Notes: generated by a model not told the origin, from the sequence alone. Shown: positions 34,710-43,530, counted from the first letter of the stretch. The stretch: DNA of 64,000 nucleotides from Natrarchaeobaculum aegyptiacum (GCF_002156705.1 NZ_CP019893.1:3224001-3288000); one strand, 5' to 3'. A program made the numbers and translations.

Positions 34710-35729
34710 TCAGTCGTCACCGTTGGGCGCGGGCTGGGTGGGCCGTGAGCCAGCCGACGTCTTCACCACCTCGTAGAGGATGATAGAGGCCACGGCGAAC
34801 GACGAACCCACGAGCAACACGACGCTGAGCACGTCGAGCGTGCCGACGCCGAGCCAGTTAGCGAGTTCGCTGAGTGCGATCCCGGCGCTGGCCAGCACCA
34901 TCATGATGCCGAAGTAGACGATGACGTCGTCTTCCTCGACGACGGTCGTCGCAGCCGAGCCGATCCGTGCGCCCAGTGCGCTGCCGACGAGTAGCAGCGA
35001 GACGACCGCGAGGTCGACGCTGCCGGAGGCCCCGTAGGTGAAGGTGCCGAACGCGCCGGAGAACAGCCCGGCGAACAGGCTCGTCCCGACGGCTACGGTC
35101 AGCGGCGTCCCGATCAGGTAGTAGATCGTGGGCATCCGCATGAACCCACCACCGACGCCGATCAGACCGGAGACGAGGCCGACGATACCGCCAGCCCCCG
35201 AAATCGTCCACAGCGACGCCCGGCCGCCGGAGACCAGCGAGATCATCGGGGGAATTGTGTACGACTGGATCTTCTGGCCGACGGCTGGAATCTCCTCGTC
35301 GTCGACGTCGTCGTCCGCATCCTCGTCCTCGAGGTTGTACGCCCGGCGGAGGAAGATCGCGCCGATCCCCGCCAGCAGGACGACGTAGGCGACCCCCGTG
35401 ACGAGGTTGGCGATCCCCAGCGCCTCGAGAGCGAAGACGAGCCGGCTCCCGAGTTCGATGCCGATCGAGAGCACGACGAACAGCGCCGCGCCGAGTTTGT
35501 AGTCGACCTGCCCGATGTCGTAGTGTTTCATCACGGCGATGACCGACGTGCCGAAGTAAAACGCCAGTCCGCTCCCGATCGCGACGGATGCGGGATAATC
35601 GAGGATCAACAGGGTGGGCGTGATCAGGAACGAGCCACCCATCCCGAAGAAGCCGAACAGGACGCCGACCATGAAGCCGAAGCTCACGAACAGCGCCAGC
35701 AGCGGCAGGCTGAGTCCCAGTAGCTCCAT
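34710..35729 (-). CDS. TauE/SafE-family sulfite (sulfur anion) exporter
   Basis: A 339-aa membrane protein with about eight helices. Both halves contain the family repeat: GFMVGVLFGFFGMGGSFLITPTLL at the start and VGLVSGLIGVGGGFMRMPTIYYL in the middle. The acidic loop around residue 150 (EDEDADDDVDDEE) is outside the membrane. The family exports sulfite, taurine-derived sulfur or related anions. It follows the 48-aa gene without a gap and probably shares its promoter. Position next to thiol and sulfur-trafficking genes supports a sulfur role. Confidence 0.9.
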   Translation of the reverse strand: MELLGLSLPLLALFVSFGFMVGVLFGFFGMGGSFLITPTLLILDYPASVAIGSGLAFYFGTSVIAVMKHYDIGQVDYKLGAALFVVLSIGIELGSRLVFALEALGIANLVTGVAYVVLLAGIGAIFLRRAYNLEDEDADDDVDDEEIPAVGQKIQSYTIPPMISLVSGGRASLWTISGAGGIVGLVSGLIGVGGGFMRMPTIYYLIGTPLTVAVGTSLFAGLFSGAFGTFTYGASGSVDLAVVSLLLVGSALGARIGSAATTVVEEDDVIVYFGIMMVLASAGIALSELANWLGVGTLDVLSVVLLVGSSFAVASIILYEVVKTSAGSRPTQPAPNGDD

Positions 35730-35876
35730 CTATGTCTCGACGATCGTTTCGATCAGTGGTGCGGTGATACGTTCGAGGATGCCATATCCGGCGTAGAGGA
35801 TCACTGCCTGTAGCAGGATGGCACCGACGACGAGCGTCGCCTGGACCGGTCCGGAGAGTGTGGCGAACTCGATCAT
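35730..35876 (-). CDS. 48-aa membrane peptide preceding the TauE exporter
   Basis: Complement translation starts MIEFATLSGPVQATLVVG and continues through one membrane helix with GAILLQAVILYAGYGILERI; it ends at a TAG that directly abuts the TauE ATG (TAGATG). This resembles the DUF7512-type haloarchaeal peptides that accompany TauE genes (from memory). Its position and phase suggest a small subunit or chaperone of the exporter. Confidence 0.7.
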   Translation of the reverse strand: MIEFATLSGPVQATLVVGAILLQAVILYAGYGILERITAPLIETIVET

Positions 35877-36279
35877 GCGATCTCCCCTGCTGTCGTGTTC
35901 AGTTGTGTGCGGAACATGGATTTCTACTCAATCACTCCTACCAGCGGCGACGGTATAACGCTTTTGGGATTGGAGCACAATATTACTGCAATGTATCTCA
36001 CGACTATCCAACGAGAATATCTGTATACGTTATGCAGATATCGCGGTCGACTCGAAAGGGGCCTCGAGACCCCGTTGATCCGCGGGCGCGCCACCACCGA
36101 TCCGCAACTCGGCGAACGCAGGGTCGATGCGATTGATTGGTTGGGTATCCTGCTGTCTCGGTGACTGACTCCCTCTTACGGGCGCTGAACGAGGACCCGT
36201 GTCGACGAGAGCGGTGATTCTCGTCGTATCGGTATTGGACTACCCCAACAATATTATACCGTCGATCCCTAGAGAGCGT
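35877..36279. other. 403-base gap between the TauE operon and a UspA gene
   Basis: No supported gene. On the complement it holds a motif-like stretch (35952-35985) for the TauE operon. On the plus strand AATATTATACC (about 36251) is about 27 bases before the UspA start at 36280. Nothing else is recognisable. Confidence 0.45.
35952..35985 (-). promoter_or_regulatory. weaker sulfur/redox motif before the TauE operon
   Basis: Complement: TAATATTGTGCTCCAATCCCAAAAGCGTTATACC. It keeps TATTG, spacing, CAAAA and a TATA-like GTTATA, but diverges in the flanks. It would imply a leader of about 50 bases. Confidence 0.4.
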
Positions 36280-37119
36280 ATGAAAGCGGTCGTAGCGACT
36301 GACCTGTCGGCGGCGAGTGAGGCGACCATCCAGAGCGAAACCTGTCTCGCGTGTATCGGCCGAATCGGTATCGAGGAGATTCACCTCGTGACGGTCGTTC
36401 CGTCGAACGTCCACGCGGGCATGCCCGGGATCGACTTCGAGAAACGACGACGCCGAGGACTCGAGCGATACAGTCGCGTCATCGAGGACGCCGGATTCGA
36501 CGTCGAAAGCCACGTCGTCCGGGGGACGCCCCACCGGCGGATCCGCGGCATCGCCGAGACGATCGGTGCATCGTTGACGATCGTCGGCTCGCGCGGACAG
36601 AGTCCCCTCGAGAACCGCGTAATCGGTTCGACTGCTCGCAACCTCGCGCGGACGACGGTGACGCCGCTGCTGGTAAACCGGGTCGAACGCGAGGCCGAAG
36701 ACCCTGAGGTCCTCCGGGAGCACCTGTTCCGGCGAATGCTCTTTGCGACGGACTTCTCGGAGAACGCAGACCGTGCGTTCGACTCCTTTTCGTACCTGCG
36801 CGGAGCGACGAAGGAGGCGACGCTCGTTCACGTCGAGACGCCGAAAGATCCCGGTCTCGCCGACGACGATCCGGAAGACCGCCTCGACGAACTCGCTGGC
36901 CAGCTCGAAGAGTGGGGGATCGAGACCCGGACCGACGTCCGGCAGGGTGACCCGGCAGACGAGATCCTCGCAGCCGAAGAGCAGTACCGGCCGACGACGA
37001 TCCTGGTGGGGTCGCGAGGCCACAGCCGACTCCGCCGGCTCCTGCTCGGGAGTGTCTCCGAGGACCTGGTTGCCAGGGCGAACGGAAACGTGATGCTCGT
37101 TCCGCCGGCGAGCGTGTGA
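36280..37119 (+). CDS. tandem-domain universal stress protein
   Basis: A 279-aa protein with two Usp domains: MKAVVATDLSAASEATIQSE with GSRGQSPLENRVIGSTARNL (complete G-x2-G-x9-G-S signature), then RRMLFATDFSENADRAFDSF with GSRGHSRLRRLLLGSVSEDL (complete). The ATG at 36280 has a TATA-like AATATTATACC about 27 bases upstream and gives the normal start; an in-frame GTG at 36199 would lie upstream of the box. Fourth-largest class of stress gene in the window. It probably binds ATP. Role unknown. Confidence 0.9.
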   Translation: MKAVVATDLSAASEATIQSETCLACIGRIGIEEIHLVTVVPSNVHAGMPGIDFEKRRRRGLERYSRVIEDAGFDVESHVVRGTPHRRIRGIAETIGASLTIVGSRGQSPLENRVIGSTARNLARTTVTPLLVNRVEREAEDPEVLREHLFRRMLFATDFSENADRAFDSFSYLRGATKEATLVHVETPKDPGLADDDPEDRLDELAGQLEEWGIETRTDVRQGDPADEILAAEEQYRPTTILVGSRGHSRLRRLLLGSVSEDLVARANGNVMLVPPASV

Positions 37120-37187
37120 ACGGCGTCGCCGTCGTATCGAACCGCATCGAACTGTCCCTCATCACGGCCCCAGGTTCAACCCGTCCT

Positions 37188-37202
37188 TACCGTCGGTAAG
37201 CC
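37188..37202. terminator. short hairpin
   Basis: CTTACC-GTC-GGTAAG, six-base perfect arms, about 70 bases past the UspA stop. A terminator is plausible; there is no T-run. Confidence 0.35.
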
Positions 37203-37384
37203 GGGGCAACCGTTGATTTGCCGGCCGGAACGGGGGTCTCGTTTTACTCCGTCTGCCGTCTCGAACCCGCTATGGACGAACCGACCAGATCGGGACGAAT
37301 GCACACCGTTTCCACTCCGACGTGGATCACACGAACGCTCGAGATTGACCGCACACTGTTCATCAGACCAGTGGTGATCGGTCG

Positions 37385-37873
37385 ATGAGCTGGACGTCGT
37401 CGATCGATCGGCGAACACTGTTGACCGCCGCGAGTGCCGCCGGGCTCACGTTCCTCGCGGGGTGCCCGGACGACGAGGAGGAACCGGACGACGACGAACC
37501 GGACGACGACGAGCCCGAAGAAGTCGACCTCGAGGAGTGGGAGGACGTCGACGAGTTCTACTTCGAAGGTCGAACCGAGGCGTGGGTCGGGATCGAACCC
37601 GAGATCATCGAAGACGAAGAGAACCCCACCATCACACTCATCGAGGGACAGGAGTACGATTTCCGCTGGGTGAACGGCGACGGCGTCACACACAACCTCG
37701 AGATCCGCGACGACGGTGACGAGATCATCGACGACTATCAGAGCGAAGACGTCACCGAAGAGGGCGAAGAGACGACTCTCGAGGGAGTCACTGCGACAGA
37801 GGAAATGGTGACATACATCTGCACGTACCACGAGGCGACTCAGGTCGGTGACATAACCGTCGAGTCCGAATGA
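37385..37873 (+). CDS. halocyanin-like cupredoxin lipoprotein with a Gln in the axial position
   Basis: A 162-aa Tat lipoprotein (RRTLLTAASAAG, then FLAGC) with an acidic linker and a cupredoxin domain similar to the one at 21695. Ligands: His103 (THNLE), Cys146 and His149 in C-T-Y-H-E-A-T-Q. Where the paralogue has the axial Met167, this has Gln153. Gln is the axial ligand in plant stellacyanins, where it lowers the redox potential. The effect here is an inference. It sits just upstream of a thioredoxin gene in a redox region. Confidence 0.82.
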   Translation: MSWTSSIDRRTLLTAASAAGLTFLAGCPDDEEEPDDDEPDDDEPEEVDLEEWEDVDEFYFEGRTEAWVGIEPEIIEDEENPTITLIEGQEYDFRWVNGDGVTHNLEIRDDGDEIIDDYQSEDVTEEGEETTLEGVTATEEMVTYICTYHEATQVGDITVESE

Positions 37874-37880
37874 CTCTCGG

Positions 37881-37911
37881 TTGTATTGTGTCTTAAGTGC
37901 AAAACTATTTT
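37881..37911 (+). promoter_or_regulatory. sulfur/redox motif plus TATA box before the second thioredoxin
   Basis: TTGTATTG, TGTCTTAAG, TGCAAAAC, TATTTT, ending about 29 bases before the ATG at 37937. This is the best plus-strand example of the motif. Confidence 0.6.
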
Positions 37912-37936
37912 GTCGTCGAGCCCGTATCACCACACG

Positions 37937-38386
37937 ATGAGCGACACCTTCGACGAGGAACGCGAGCGGATTCGCGAACAGAAGAAGCGTGAACTCGAGG
38001 CCCGGCTCGAGAACGGCGAGGATCCACTCGCCGGAGACGACGATGCCGCATCGACGCCGGATACACCGATCCAGATCGACGGGCAGGGTCACCTCGAGCA
38101 GGTGATCGACGACCACGACGTCGTCCTCGTCGACTGTTACGCCGACTGGTGTGGCCCCTGCAAGATGCTCGAGCCGACTATTCAGGCGCTCGCGGCCGAA
38201 ACCGACGCCGCGATCGCGAAGGTCGACGTCGACGCCCACCAGCCGATCGCACAGCAACTCGGTGCTCGCGGCGTGCCGACGCTCGTTCTCTACGCCGACG
38301 GCGAACCCGTCGAACGGATGATGGGGGCCCAGCCACGCCAGACGCTCGAGGGGCTGATCGAACAGCACACCGAGACTGCTGCGTAG
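37937..38386 (+). CDS. thioredoxin with N-terminal helical extension
   Basis: A 149-aa thioredoxin. The first about 45 residues are a charged helix and acidic linker (TFDEERERIREQKKRELEARL). The thioredoxin fold then has the active site WCGPCKM (Cys72, Cys75) and GARGVPTLVLY. It shares with the thioredoxin at 30455 the LEQVIDDHDVVLVD-type entry strand, so the two are paralogues. The ATG at 37937 is set by the TATA box and shared motif upstream. It probably reduces protein disulfides; the extension may direct it to a partner. Confidence 0.93.
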   Translation: MSDTFDEERERIREQKKRELEARLENGEDPLAGDDDAASTPDTPIQIDGQGHLEQVIDDHDVVLVDCYADWCGPCKMLEPTIQALAAETDAAIAKVDVDAHQPIAQQLGARGVPTLVLYADGEPVERMMGAQPRQTLEGLIEQHTETAA

Positions 38387-38587
38387 TCGTGCCGGCGTAA
38401 CCGCGTTGATAGGGACCGGGCAGGCCCTCGACCCCGTTTTTCGCGCTCGAGCCGGCCCTGGTCGTTCTCGACGGTGTGAGCCACACTGCGTCGTCGCAGT
38501 GGCGGTTCGCACTGGTCGAATCGATGAGGATTCTCCCGTCCCAGTAGCGAGTGGACACTCGAGTGCTGTTTCACGAGGGGAAATCAC

Positions 38588-40168
38588 TCACTTACCGTGG
38601 TCGTGGTCGTCGTGGCTGGAATCGTCGCCCCGACTGTGGTCGTGGTCATCGTGGCTGGAATCGTCGCCCCGACTGTGGTCGTGGTCATCGTGGCTGGAAT
38701 CGTCGCCGGTGCTGTGATCGTGATGATGGTGGTGGTTTTGTGATTCATCGCCGCGCCGGACGAACTGCCCGGCGAACGCCCGGTCGACGACCTCCGAGAG
38801 CGCAGGATGGACGTGAACCGATTCGCGGATATCCCAGACGGTCCCCGTCCCTGCAGTCATGGCGACGACGACCTCCTCGATCAGATTCGAGGCCTCGGGG
38901 CCGACGACGTGACAGCCGAGGATTCGTCCATCCGGCTCGATGAGGACCTTCACGAACCCCTCGGCCTTCATCGCGCTCCCGCGGGCGGTGTCCTCGTACC
39001 GGTAGGTTCGCACGGCGTAAGCCTGGTCGTCCTCCCGGAGATCCTGCTCTCGAGCGCCGACACCGGCCACCTCGGGCGAGCCGAAGACCGCGAACGGCAT
39101 CGCCGAGTAGTCGACCGGTTCGAGGTCGTCGCCGAACAGGTTCCGCACGACGGTCGCCGCCTCGTGATTCGCGTTGTGCTTGAGCAGGTACTCGCCGACG
39201 ACGTCGCCGAGCGCCCAGACTCCGTCGGCAGTGGTGCGCAGGTAGTCGTCGGTCACGACGAATCCGTCTGCGTCCGTCTCGACGCCAGTCGCCTCGAGGT
39301 TCAGCAGGTCGGTGTTGGGCCGCCGTCCCGCAGCGATCAGGAGCGCGTCGCCGCTGACGGAAACGTCATCGCGGTCTGCCGGGTCGTGCCAGGCCGGTGG
39401 GTACGGTCGAGCCTCGACGGTCACCTCCCCGTGGGTTTCCGACGCTGCGACGGCCTCGTATCCGGCGTAGACGTCGTACCGGTCTGCGTATCGGTCGGTG
39501 AACGCGGCAGCGACCTCCTCGTCGGCCTCCGGGAGCAGGTTCGGCCGACGACCGACGATCGACACCTCGCTCCCGAAGGTCCCGAAGAAGTGGGCGAGTT
39601 CGGCAGCGATGTACCCTCCGCCGACGACTACGAGCCGTTCGGGCGGTTCCTCGAGTTGCAACGCCTCCGTGCTCGTCAGATAGTCGACCTCGTCGATGCC
39701 GTCGATCGGTGGCATTGCCGGTCGGGTCCCGGCAGCGACGAGGACGGTGTCGGCTCGAGCGCGCTTTGCAGCGTCGGGACCGTCGACGATCTCGATTTCC
39801 CGGTCGTCGACGAATCGTCCTTCGCCCTCGAGCAGGGTGTGCTGGCTCGAGGCCTGCAATCCGTGGTGGATCGACGCGGCGCTCTCTGCGACGTCGTCGG
39901 TCACGTCGCGGACGATGTCGGCGAAGTCGACGTCGCCGACCTCGACGTCGATACCGAACTCGTCAGCGCGTTCGACGGTTTCCATCACCTCCGCGTGGTA
40001 GAGGAGCTTTTTGGAGGGAATACAGCCGCGGTTGAGGCAGGTTCCCCCGAGCGGACCCTTCTCGACGACCGCGACCGATTGGCCCCGGCGGGCAGCGGCG
40101 TTTGCAACGTCGAGTCCCGATCCAGAGCCGATCACGAGAACGTCGAATTCCGCCGGTTCCGATTCCAT
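38588..40168 (-). CDS. pyridine nucleotide-disulfide oxidoreductase (mercuric-reductase/Lpd-like) with His/Asp repeat tail
   Basis: A 526-aa FAD enzyme. It has GSGSG and the redox disulfide GGTCLNRGCIPSK (Cys44, Cys49), a NAD(P) site VVGGGYIAAEL, a GVWALGDVVGEYLLKHNANHEA FAD block, and the C-terminal HVHPALSEVVDRAF with a catalytic His-x4-E-like pair. It is followed from about 478 by a tail of HHHHH and three 13-residue repeats rich in His and Asp. E2 and other complex genes are absent, so a metal or low-molecular-weight disulfide substrate is more likely than lipoamide. It is divergent from a ZIP transporter. Confidence 0.85.
   Translation of the reverse strand: MESEPAEFDVLVIGSGSGLDVANAAARRGQSVAVVEKGPLGGTCLNRGCIPSKKLLYHAEVMETVERADEFGIDVEVGDVDFADIVRDVTDDVAESAASIHHGLQASSQHTLLEGEGRFVDDREIEIVDGPDAAKRARADTVLVAAGTRPAMPPIDGIDEVDYLTSTEALQLEEPPERLVVVGGGYIAAELAHFFGTFGSEVSIVGRRPNLLPEADEEVAAAFTDRYADRYDVYAGYEAVAASETHGEVTVEARPYPPAWHDPADRDDVSVSGDALLIAAGRRPNTDLLNLEATGVETDADGFVVTDDYLRTTADGVWALGDVVGEYLLKHNANHEAATVVRNLFGDDLEPVDYSAMPFAVFGSPEVAGVGAREQDLREDDQAYAVRTYRYEDTARGSAMKAEGFVKVLIEPDGRILGCHVVGPEASNLIEEVVVAMTAGTGTVWDIRESVHVHPALSEVVDRAFAGQFVRRGDESQNHHHHHDHSTGDDSSHDDHDHSRGDDSSHDDHDHSRGDDSSHDDHDHGK
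38597..38713. repeat. 39-base tandem repeat, three copies, encoding the His/Asp tail
   Basis: Three consecutive 39-base units (38597-38635, 38636-38674, 38675-38713) differ at only a few bases. They translate on the complement to H-S-R/T-G-D-D-S-S-H-D-D-H-D units. Near-identity at the DNA level indicates recent expansion or ongoing slippage. Confidence 0.85.
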
Positions 40169-40369
40169 ACGCGGTCGACACCGACCATCCCCATTATGGT
40201 TGTCGCTCGTGAGCACGACCATCTGCTCGACGACGCGGTCGCCGGGGTCACTCGATACAGGGCGTCAGAGAAGACGACAGATCCAGCATGGACGCCCGCC
40301 CTCGTGTACGCAGGACACCAGTTCGCGTCCTTTTATGTACTGGTGGGAGAAACAGCCACGTCGAAAGCC

Positions 40370-41167
40370 GTGTCCCTCCTCGAGAATCTGACGCTCGTGT
40401 TCGTCGCGGGCCTCCTCACCGCGCTGGCGACCGGGGTCGGTGCCCTCCCGTTTTTCTTCTTCGAGGAGATCAGCGACCGCGGAAACGTCGCTCTCTGGGG
40501 ACTTTCGTCGGGGATCATGGTCTCGGCCTCCGTCTTCGGATTGCTCGAGGAGGGGCTGGCCGAAGGGTCGATCGTCGACATCGCCGCGGGGATGGCCGTC
40601 GGTGTCTTGCTCGTCGTCGTCGCCCACAGCGTCATCGTGGACGCCGACGTCGATCCCCGTCAGTACGAGGAAGCCGACTTCAAGAAACTCGTGTTGATCC
40701 TCGGCATCCTCACCGTCCACAGCTTTCCCGAGGGAATCGCCGTCGGGGTCTCGTTCGCAGACCTCGGTCTCGAGGGTGGCGTCTCGTTCCTCGGGTTTAC
40801 AGTGCCGGTGCTCGCCATCTTCATGACGGTCGCCATTTCGATCCACAACGTTCCCGAGGGGACGGCCATCTCGATCCCACTCCGAACGATGGGCGTCTCG
40901 AAGTGGCGAATGGTCGGATGGGCGATCTTCTCGAGTCTGCCACAGCCGATCGGGGCCGTGATCGCGTTCTACTTCGTCACCATCGCCCGCGAGTTCCTCG
41001 CCTTTGGCTTCGGGTTCGCCGCGGGCGCGATGATCTACCTCGTACTGACCGAGTTCATCCCCGAGGCGCTGGATATCGGTGCGGAGTTGCCCCGCGGCGG
41101 GAAGCCAGAACTCGTCGGTGGCGTGCTGGTCGGCGTGGTGGTGATGGTGCCACTCGCGTTCATCTAG
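40370..41167 (+). CDS. ZIP-family metal transporter
   Basis: A 265-aa membrane protein with about eight helices. It carries both ZIP metal-path motifs: HSFPEGIAVG (His117) and HNVPEGTAI (His159). It imports zinc, iron or manganese into the cytoplasm. The start is ambiguous. The GTG at 40370 (VSLLENLTLVFVAGLL) sits about 30 bases past the TATA-like TTTTATG at 40331 and gives the usual ZIP N-terminus. An in-frame ATG at 40198 would add 57 atypical residues. Divergent from the His-tailed flavoprotein at 38588. Confidence 0.85.
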   Translation: MSLLENLTLVFVAGLLTALATGVGALPFFFFEEISDRGNVALWGLSSGIMVSASVFGLLEEGLAEGSIVDIAAGMAVGVLLVVVAHSVIVDADVDPRQYEEADFKKLVLILGILTVHSFPEGIAVGVSFADLGLEGGVSFLGFTVPVLAIFMTVAISIHNVPEGTAISIPLRTMGVSKWRMVGWAIFSSLPQPIGAVIAFYFVTIAREFLAFGFGFAAGAMIYLVLTEFIPEALDIGAELPRGGKPELVGGVLVGVVVMVPLAFI

Positions 41168-41262
41168 CGCTCGACAGTGAGACGACACAGCCAGATCTGC
41201 TGTCGGATAGACAGCCGAAATCAATAGAACTGTGCCCGGTTGGACCGGTGAAAAACGGACCG

Positions 41263-41724
41263 TCAGTCAGCGCCTGCGGGCGTCGTCTCCGAGGCGGCAC
41301 GCTGACTGCGCCAGTAGCCCTGGACGTAGGCACCGACGAACATGCCGGCGAGCGCCCAGAGGATGGTGACGTTACCGACGCCGAGGCTGGCGTAGGCCGC
41401 GCCGGGACAGATTCCCGAGAGCCCCCAGCCGACGCCGAAGATCGCACCGCCGACGAGGACGTTGCGGTCGAAGGACTTCAGTCGGCGGCCGTATGGCCGG
41501 CCGGTTAGCGGGGCACGATCGCTGATTCGAGGCATCACGGCGAACGCGATGCCGGTGACGATCGCCGCACCGAACATGACGAACAGCAGCCCGAAGTCCT
41601 CGAATTGCAGGAAGTTCAGCACGACCTCGGGGCGGGCCATGTGGCTGAAGCCGAGGCCGAAGCCAAAGATCAGGCCGCCGACGAAGATCAGCGGCATGAA
41701 CAGGGGGTGTCGTTGTTGACTCAT
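41263..41724 (-). CDS. YeeE/YedE-type sulfur transport half-protein (second half)
   Basis: A 153-aa membrane protein with four helices. FVGGLIFGFGLGFSHMARPEVVLNFLQF and GAIFGVGWGLSGICPGAAYASLGVG match the DUF6691/YeeE family, including the conserved cysteine in SGICPGAA. It stands one base after the stop of the other half and pairs with it as a two-subunit thiosulfate or sulfide importer. Bacterial YeeE is a fused protein of both halves. Last gene of the rhodanese-YeeE operon. Confidence 0.9.
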   Translation of the reverse strand: MSQQRHPLFMPLIFVGGLIFGFGLGFSHMARPEVVLNFLQFEDFGLLFVMFGAAIVTGIAFAVMPRISDRAPLTGRPYGRRLKSFDRNVLVGGAIFGVGWGLSGICPGAAYASLGVGNVTILWALAGMFVGAYVQGYWRSQRAASETTPAGAD

Positions 41725-41725
41725 C

Positions 41726-42283
41726 CTACGGACTCACCCCCAGTGCCATCACGATCTGGGCCGTTCCGATCGCGACGATCAGGAACGTGATCACGCCCAC
41801 GATGGACGTCTTCGAGGCGGAGCCGACGCCACAGACGCCGTGACCGGATGTACAGCCCTTGCCGATTCGCGTGCCGATTCCGACGAGGATCCCGCCGAGG
41901 AACAGCCGCCACGGCTGGACGTCAGTCAACCAGAGTGTGACACCCCCGACGTCGTACAGCTGTCCAGTCGTTCCGGACGCGTAGAGGCCGCTCGAGAGCA
42001 GTCCAGACTGGAACGTCAGGGCGTAGACGAACGCGCCCGCGACGATCCCGAGCGTGAAGACGACCCGCCAGTCGCGCGAACTGACGTACTGCTGAAATCG
42101 CGACTGGTCGGAGACGTACGAGAGCGTCGACTCGAGGAACGTGCTCGCGCCGGCCGGAATGCCGGTGCCGAGGTAGATCACGGCGGCCCCGAGGCCGACG
42201 AGCAGTCCCCCGACGGCGTACCGGCTGATCCCAACGGGAAACAGCGACTCGTACAGCGCGGGAGCGAAGAGTTCAGATACCAT
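41726..42283 (-). CDS. YeeE/YedE-type sulfur transport half-protein (first half)
   Basis: A 185-aa membrane protein with about five helices. GGILVGIGTRIGKGCTSGHGVCGVG contains the family's conserved cysteine pair (C-T-S-G-H-G-V-C-G) that passes the sulfur atom through the membrane. It follows the rhodanese-MBL gene by 20 bases and precedes the second half by one base. In bacteria YeeE imports thiosulfate and works with the TusA homologue YeeD; a TusA gene is present at 43741. The substrate here is inferred. Confidence 0.9.
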   Translation of the reverse strand: MVSELFAPALYESLFPVGISRYAVGGLLVGLGAAVIYLGTGIPAGASTFLESTLSYVSDQSRFQQYVSSRDWRVVFTLGIVAGAFVYALTFQSGLLSSGLYASGTTGQLYDVGGVTLWLTDVQPWRLFLGGILVGIGTRIGKGCTSGHGVCGVGSASKTSIVGVITFLIVAIGTAQIVMALGVSP

Positions 42284-42303
42284 TCGGCTGTGAGATGGGA
42301 GCG

Positions 42304-43497
42304 CTAGTCACCGGCCAGGGATTCCTGGCTTGCGGCGCAGTTGTTCGGCCCGAGTTCGAGTTCGAACGCCTCGTCGTCGTCGGCCTCGTTCTGGCCGAGG
42401 TTCGTCGGGATGATCGTCTCGTAGTTGGCCGGACGCGGCGGCATGTCCGAGAGGATCAGGTCGACGAACTCGTCTTTCGCCATCGAGAGGGCGTCCATCT
42501 CGTCGACCAGCTGGCCGATCGGGGCGGTGTAGGTACCGTCCTCGGCCGGTTCGGCGGCGTCACTGAAGTGTGCGCCACCGATCAACGTCTCGTCGGGCAG
42601 CGTCAGTACGCGCTCGTGGAGCGAGTCGTGGAGCATCTGGGCAGCTTCGGGAGCACCGTCGTCGCCCTCCTCGAGGTCTGGACGGGCGACGCTCTCGACG
42701 AACAGGCCGTCGCCGGTCGCGAGCAGCGAGTCGTCGATCAGATACGACGTCATGTCGGTGGTGTGTCCGGGCGTGGAGACGGCCTCGACGGTGATGTCGC
42801 CGACGTTGAACTCGTCGCCGTCCTCGGCGAGGGTCACGTCGGCGGCGTAGGTCGCACCCCGGTCGGCGGATTTGCTCGGGATGACGCCCTCGACACCCTC
42901 CTCGACGAGTGCTCGCACGCCCGAGATGTGGTCGGCGTGGATGTGGGTGTCGATCGCGTATTTCAGCTCGACGCCGAGTTCGTCGGCGTCCTCGAGGTAG
43001 CGGTCGGTGAACGCACGGAGCGGGTCGATTACGGCCGCCTCGTCGCCGTCGTAGACGAAGTAGCCGAGACAGCCACTCGAGGGGCGCTGGTACTGGAGCA
43101 GCGTGCCGGCCCCGTCGTAGCGCTCGACTTCGACGGCCTCGTAGATCTTCGCCCAGCCGTTCATTCCGTCCTCGAGGTGGTGGACGTCGTAGCCGCGGTC
43201 TTTGAGCGTGGCGGCGACGAACTCGCTGGCACCACCTTTCGCACAGAGGACGGTGACCTCACGGTCCTCGGGGACGGCTGCGAGGATCTCCTCGTCGATC
43301 TCGTCCTCGAGGAATTCGAAGTACGGGACGTTGATCGATTCGACGGTCTCTCCGTCGATCTTCCACTCCTCGTAGTCGCCCTGCATCCGTGCGTCGAGAA
43401 TCGTCACGTCCTCGCCGTCGTCGATTCGTGCTTTCAGCTCGGCCGGGGTGACCGCGTCGACGGTCACGTCGGGCATCGGAAAGTCCATCTCGTCCAT
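42304..43497 (-). CDS. rhodanese-metallo-beta-lactamase fusion (persulfide dioxygenase/sulfurtransferase type)
   Basis: A 397-aa protein. An N-terminal rhodanese domain (about 10-120) has its catalytic cysteine at 85 in VLCAKGGASEF. A metallo-beta-lactamase domain follows with DTHIHADHISG, the T-H-x-H-x-D-H metal motif, then STPGHTTDM and GDGLFVES. Bacterial proteins with these two domains, in either order, oxidise or transfer sulfane sulfur. The ATG at 43497 is supported by a TATA box and sulfur motif at 43531-43569; upstream in-frame starts cross the motif. It leads the operon with the two YeeE halves. Confidence 0.92.
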   Translation of the reverse strand: MDEMDFPMPDVTVDAVTPAELKARIDDGEDVTILDARMQGDYEEWKIDGETVESINVPYFEFLEDEIDEEILAAVPEDREVTVLCAKGGASEFVAATLKDRGYDVHHLEDGMNGWAKIYEAVEVERYDGAGTLLQYQRPSSGCLGYFVYDGDEAAVIDPLRAFTDRYLEDADELGVELKYAIDTHIHADHISGVRALVEEGVEGVIPSKSADRGATYAADVTLAEDGDEFNVGDITVEAVSTPGHTTDMTSYLIDDSLLATGDGLFVESVARPDLEEGDDGAPEAAQMLHDSLHERVLTLPDETLIGGAHFSDAAEPAEDGTYTAPIGQLVDEMDALSMAKDEFVDLILSDMPPRPANYETIIPTNLGQNEADDDEAFELELGPNNCAASQESLAGD

Positions 43498-43530
43498 GGT
43501 GTACACTCCAGTGTACCGGTTGCACTCACT

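Noticed and set aside
38597-38713. Possible CRISPR array (three 39-base units)
   Set aside because: The units are adjacent without spacers and lie in frame within a coding region; they encode the His/Asp tail.
38807-40369. An open frame continuing upstream of the ZIP transporter over the flavoprotein gene
   Set aside because: It runs antisense through the flavoprotein, whose FAD, NAD and redox motifs are intact. Transmembrane and ZIP similarity begins only near 40370.
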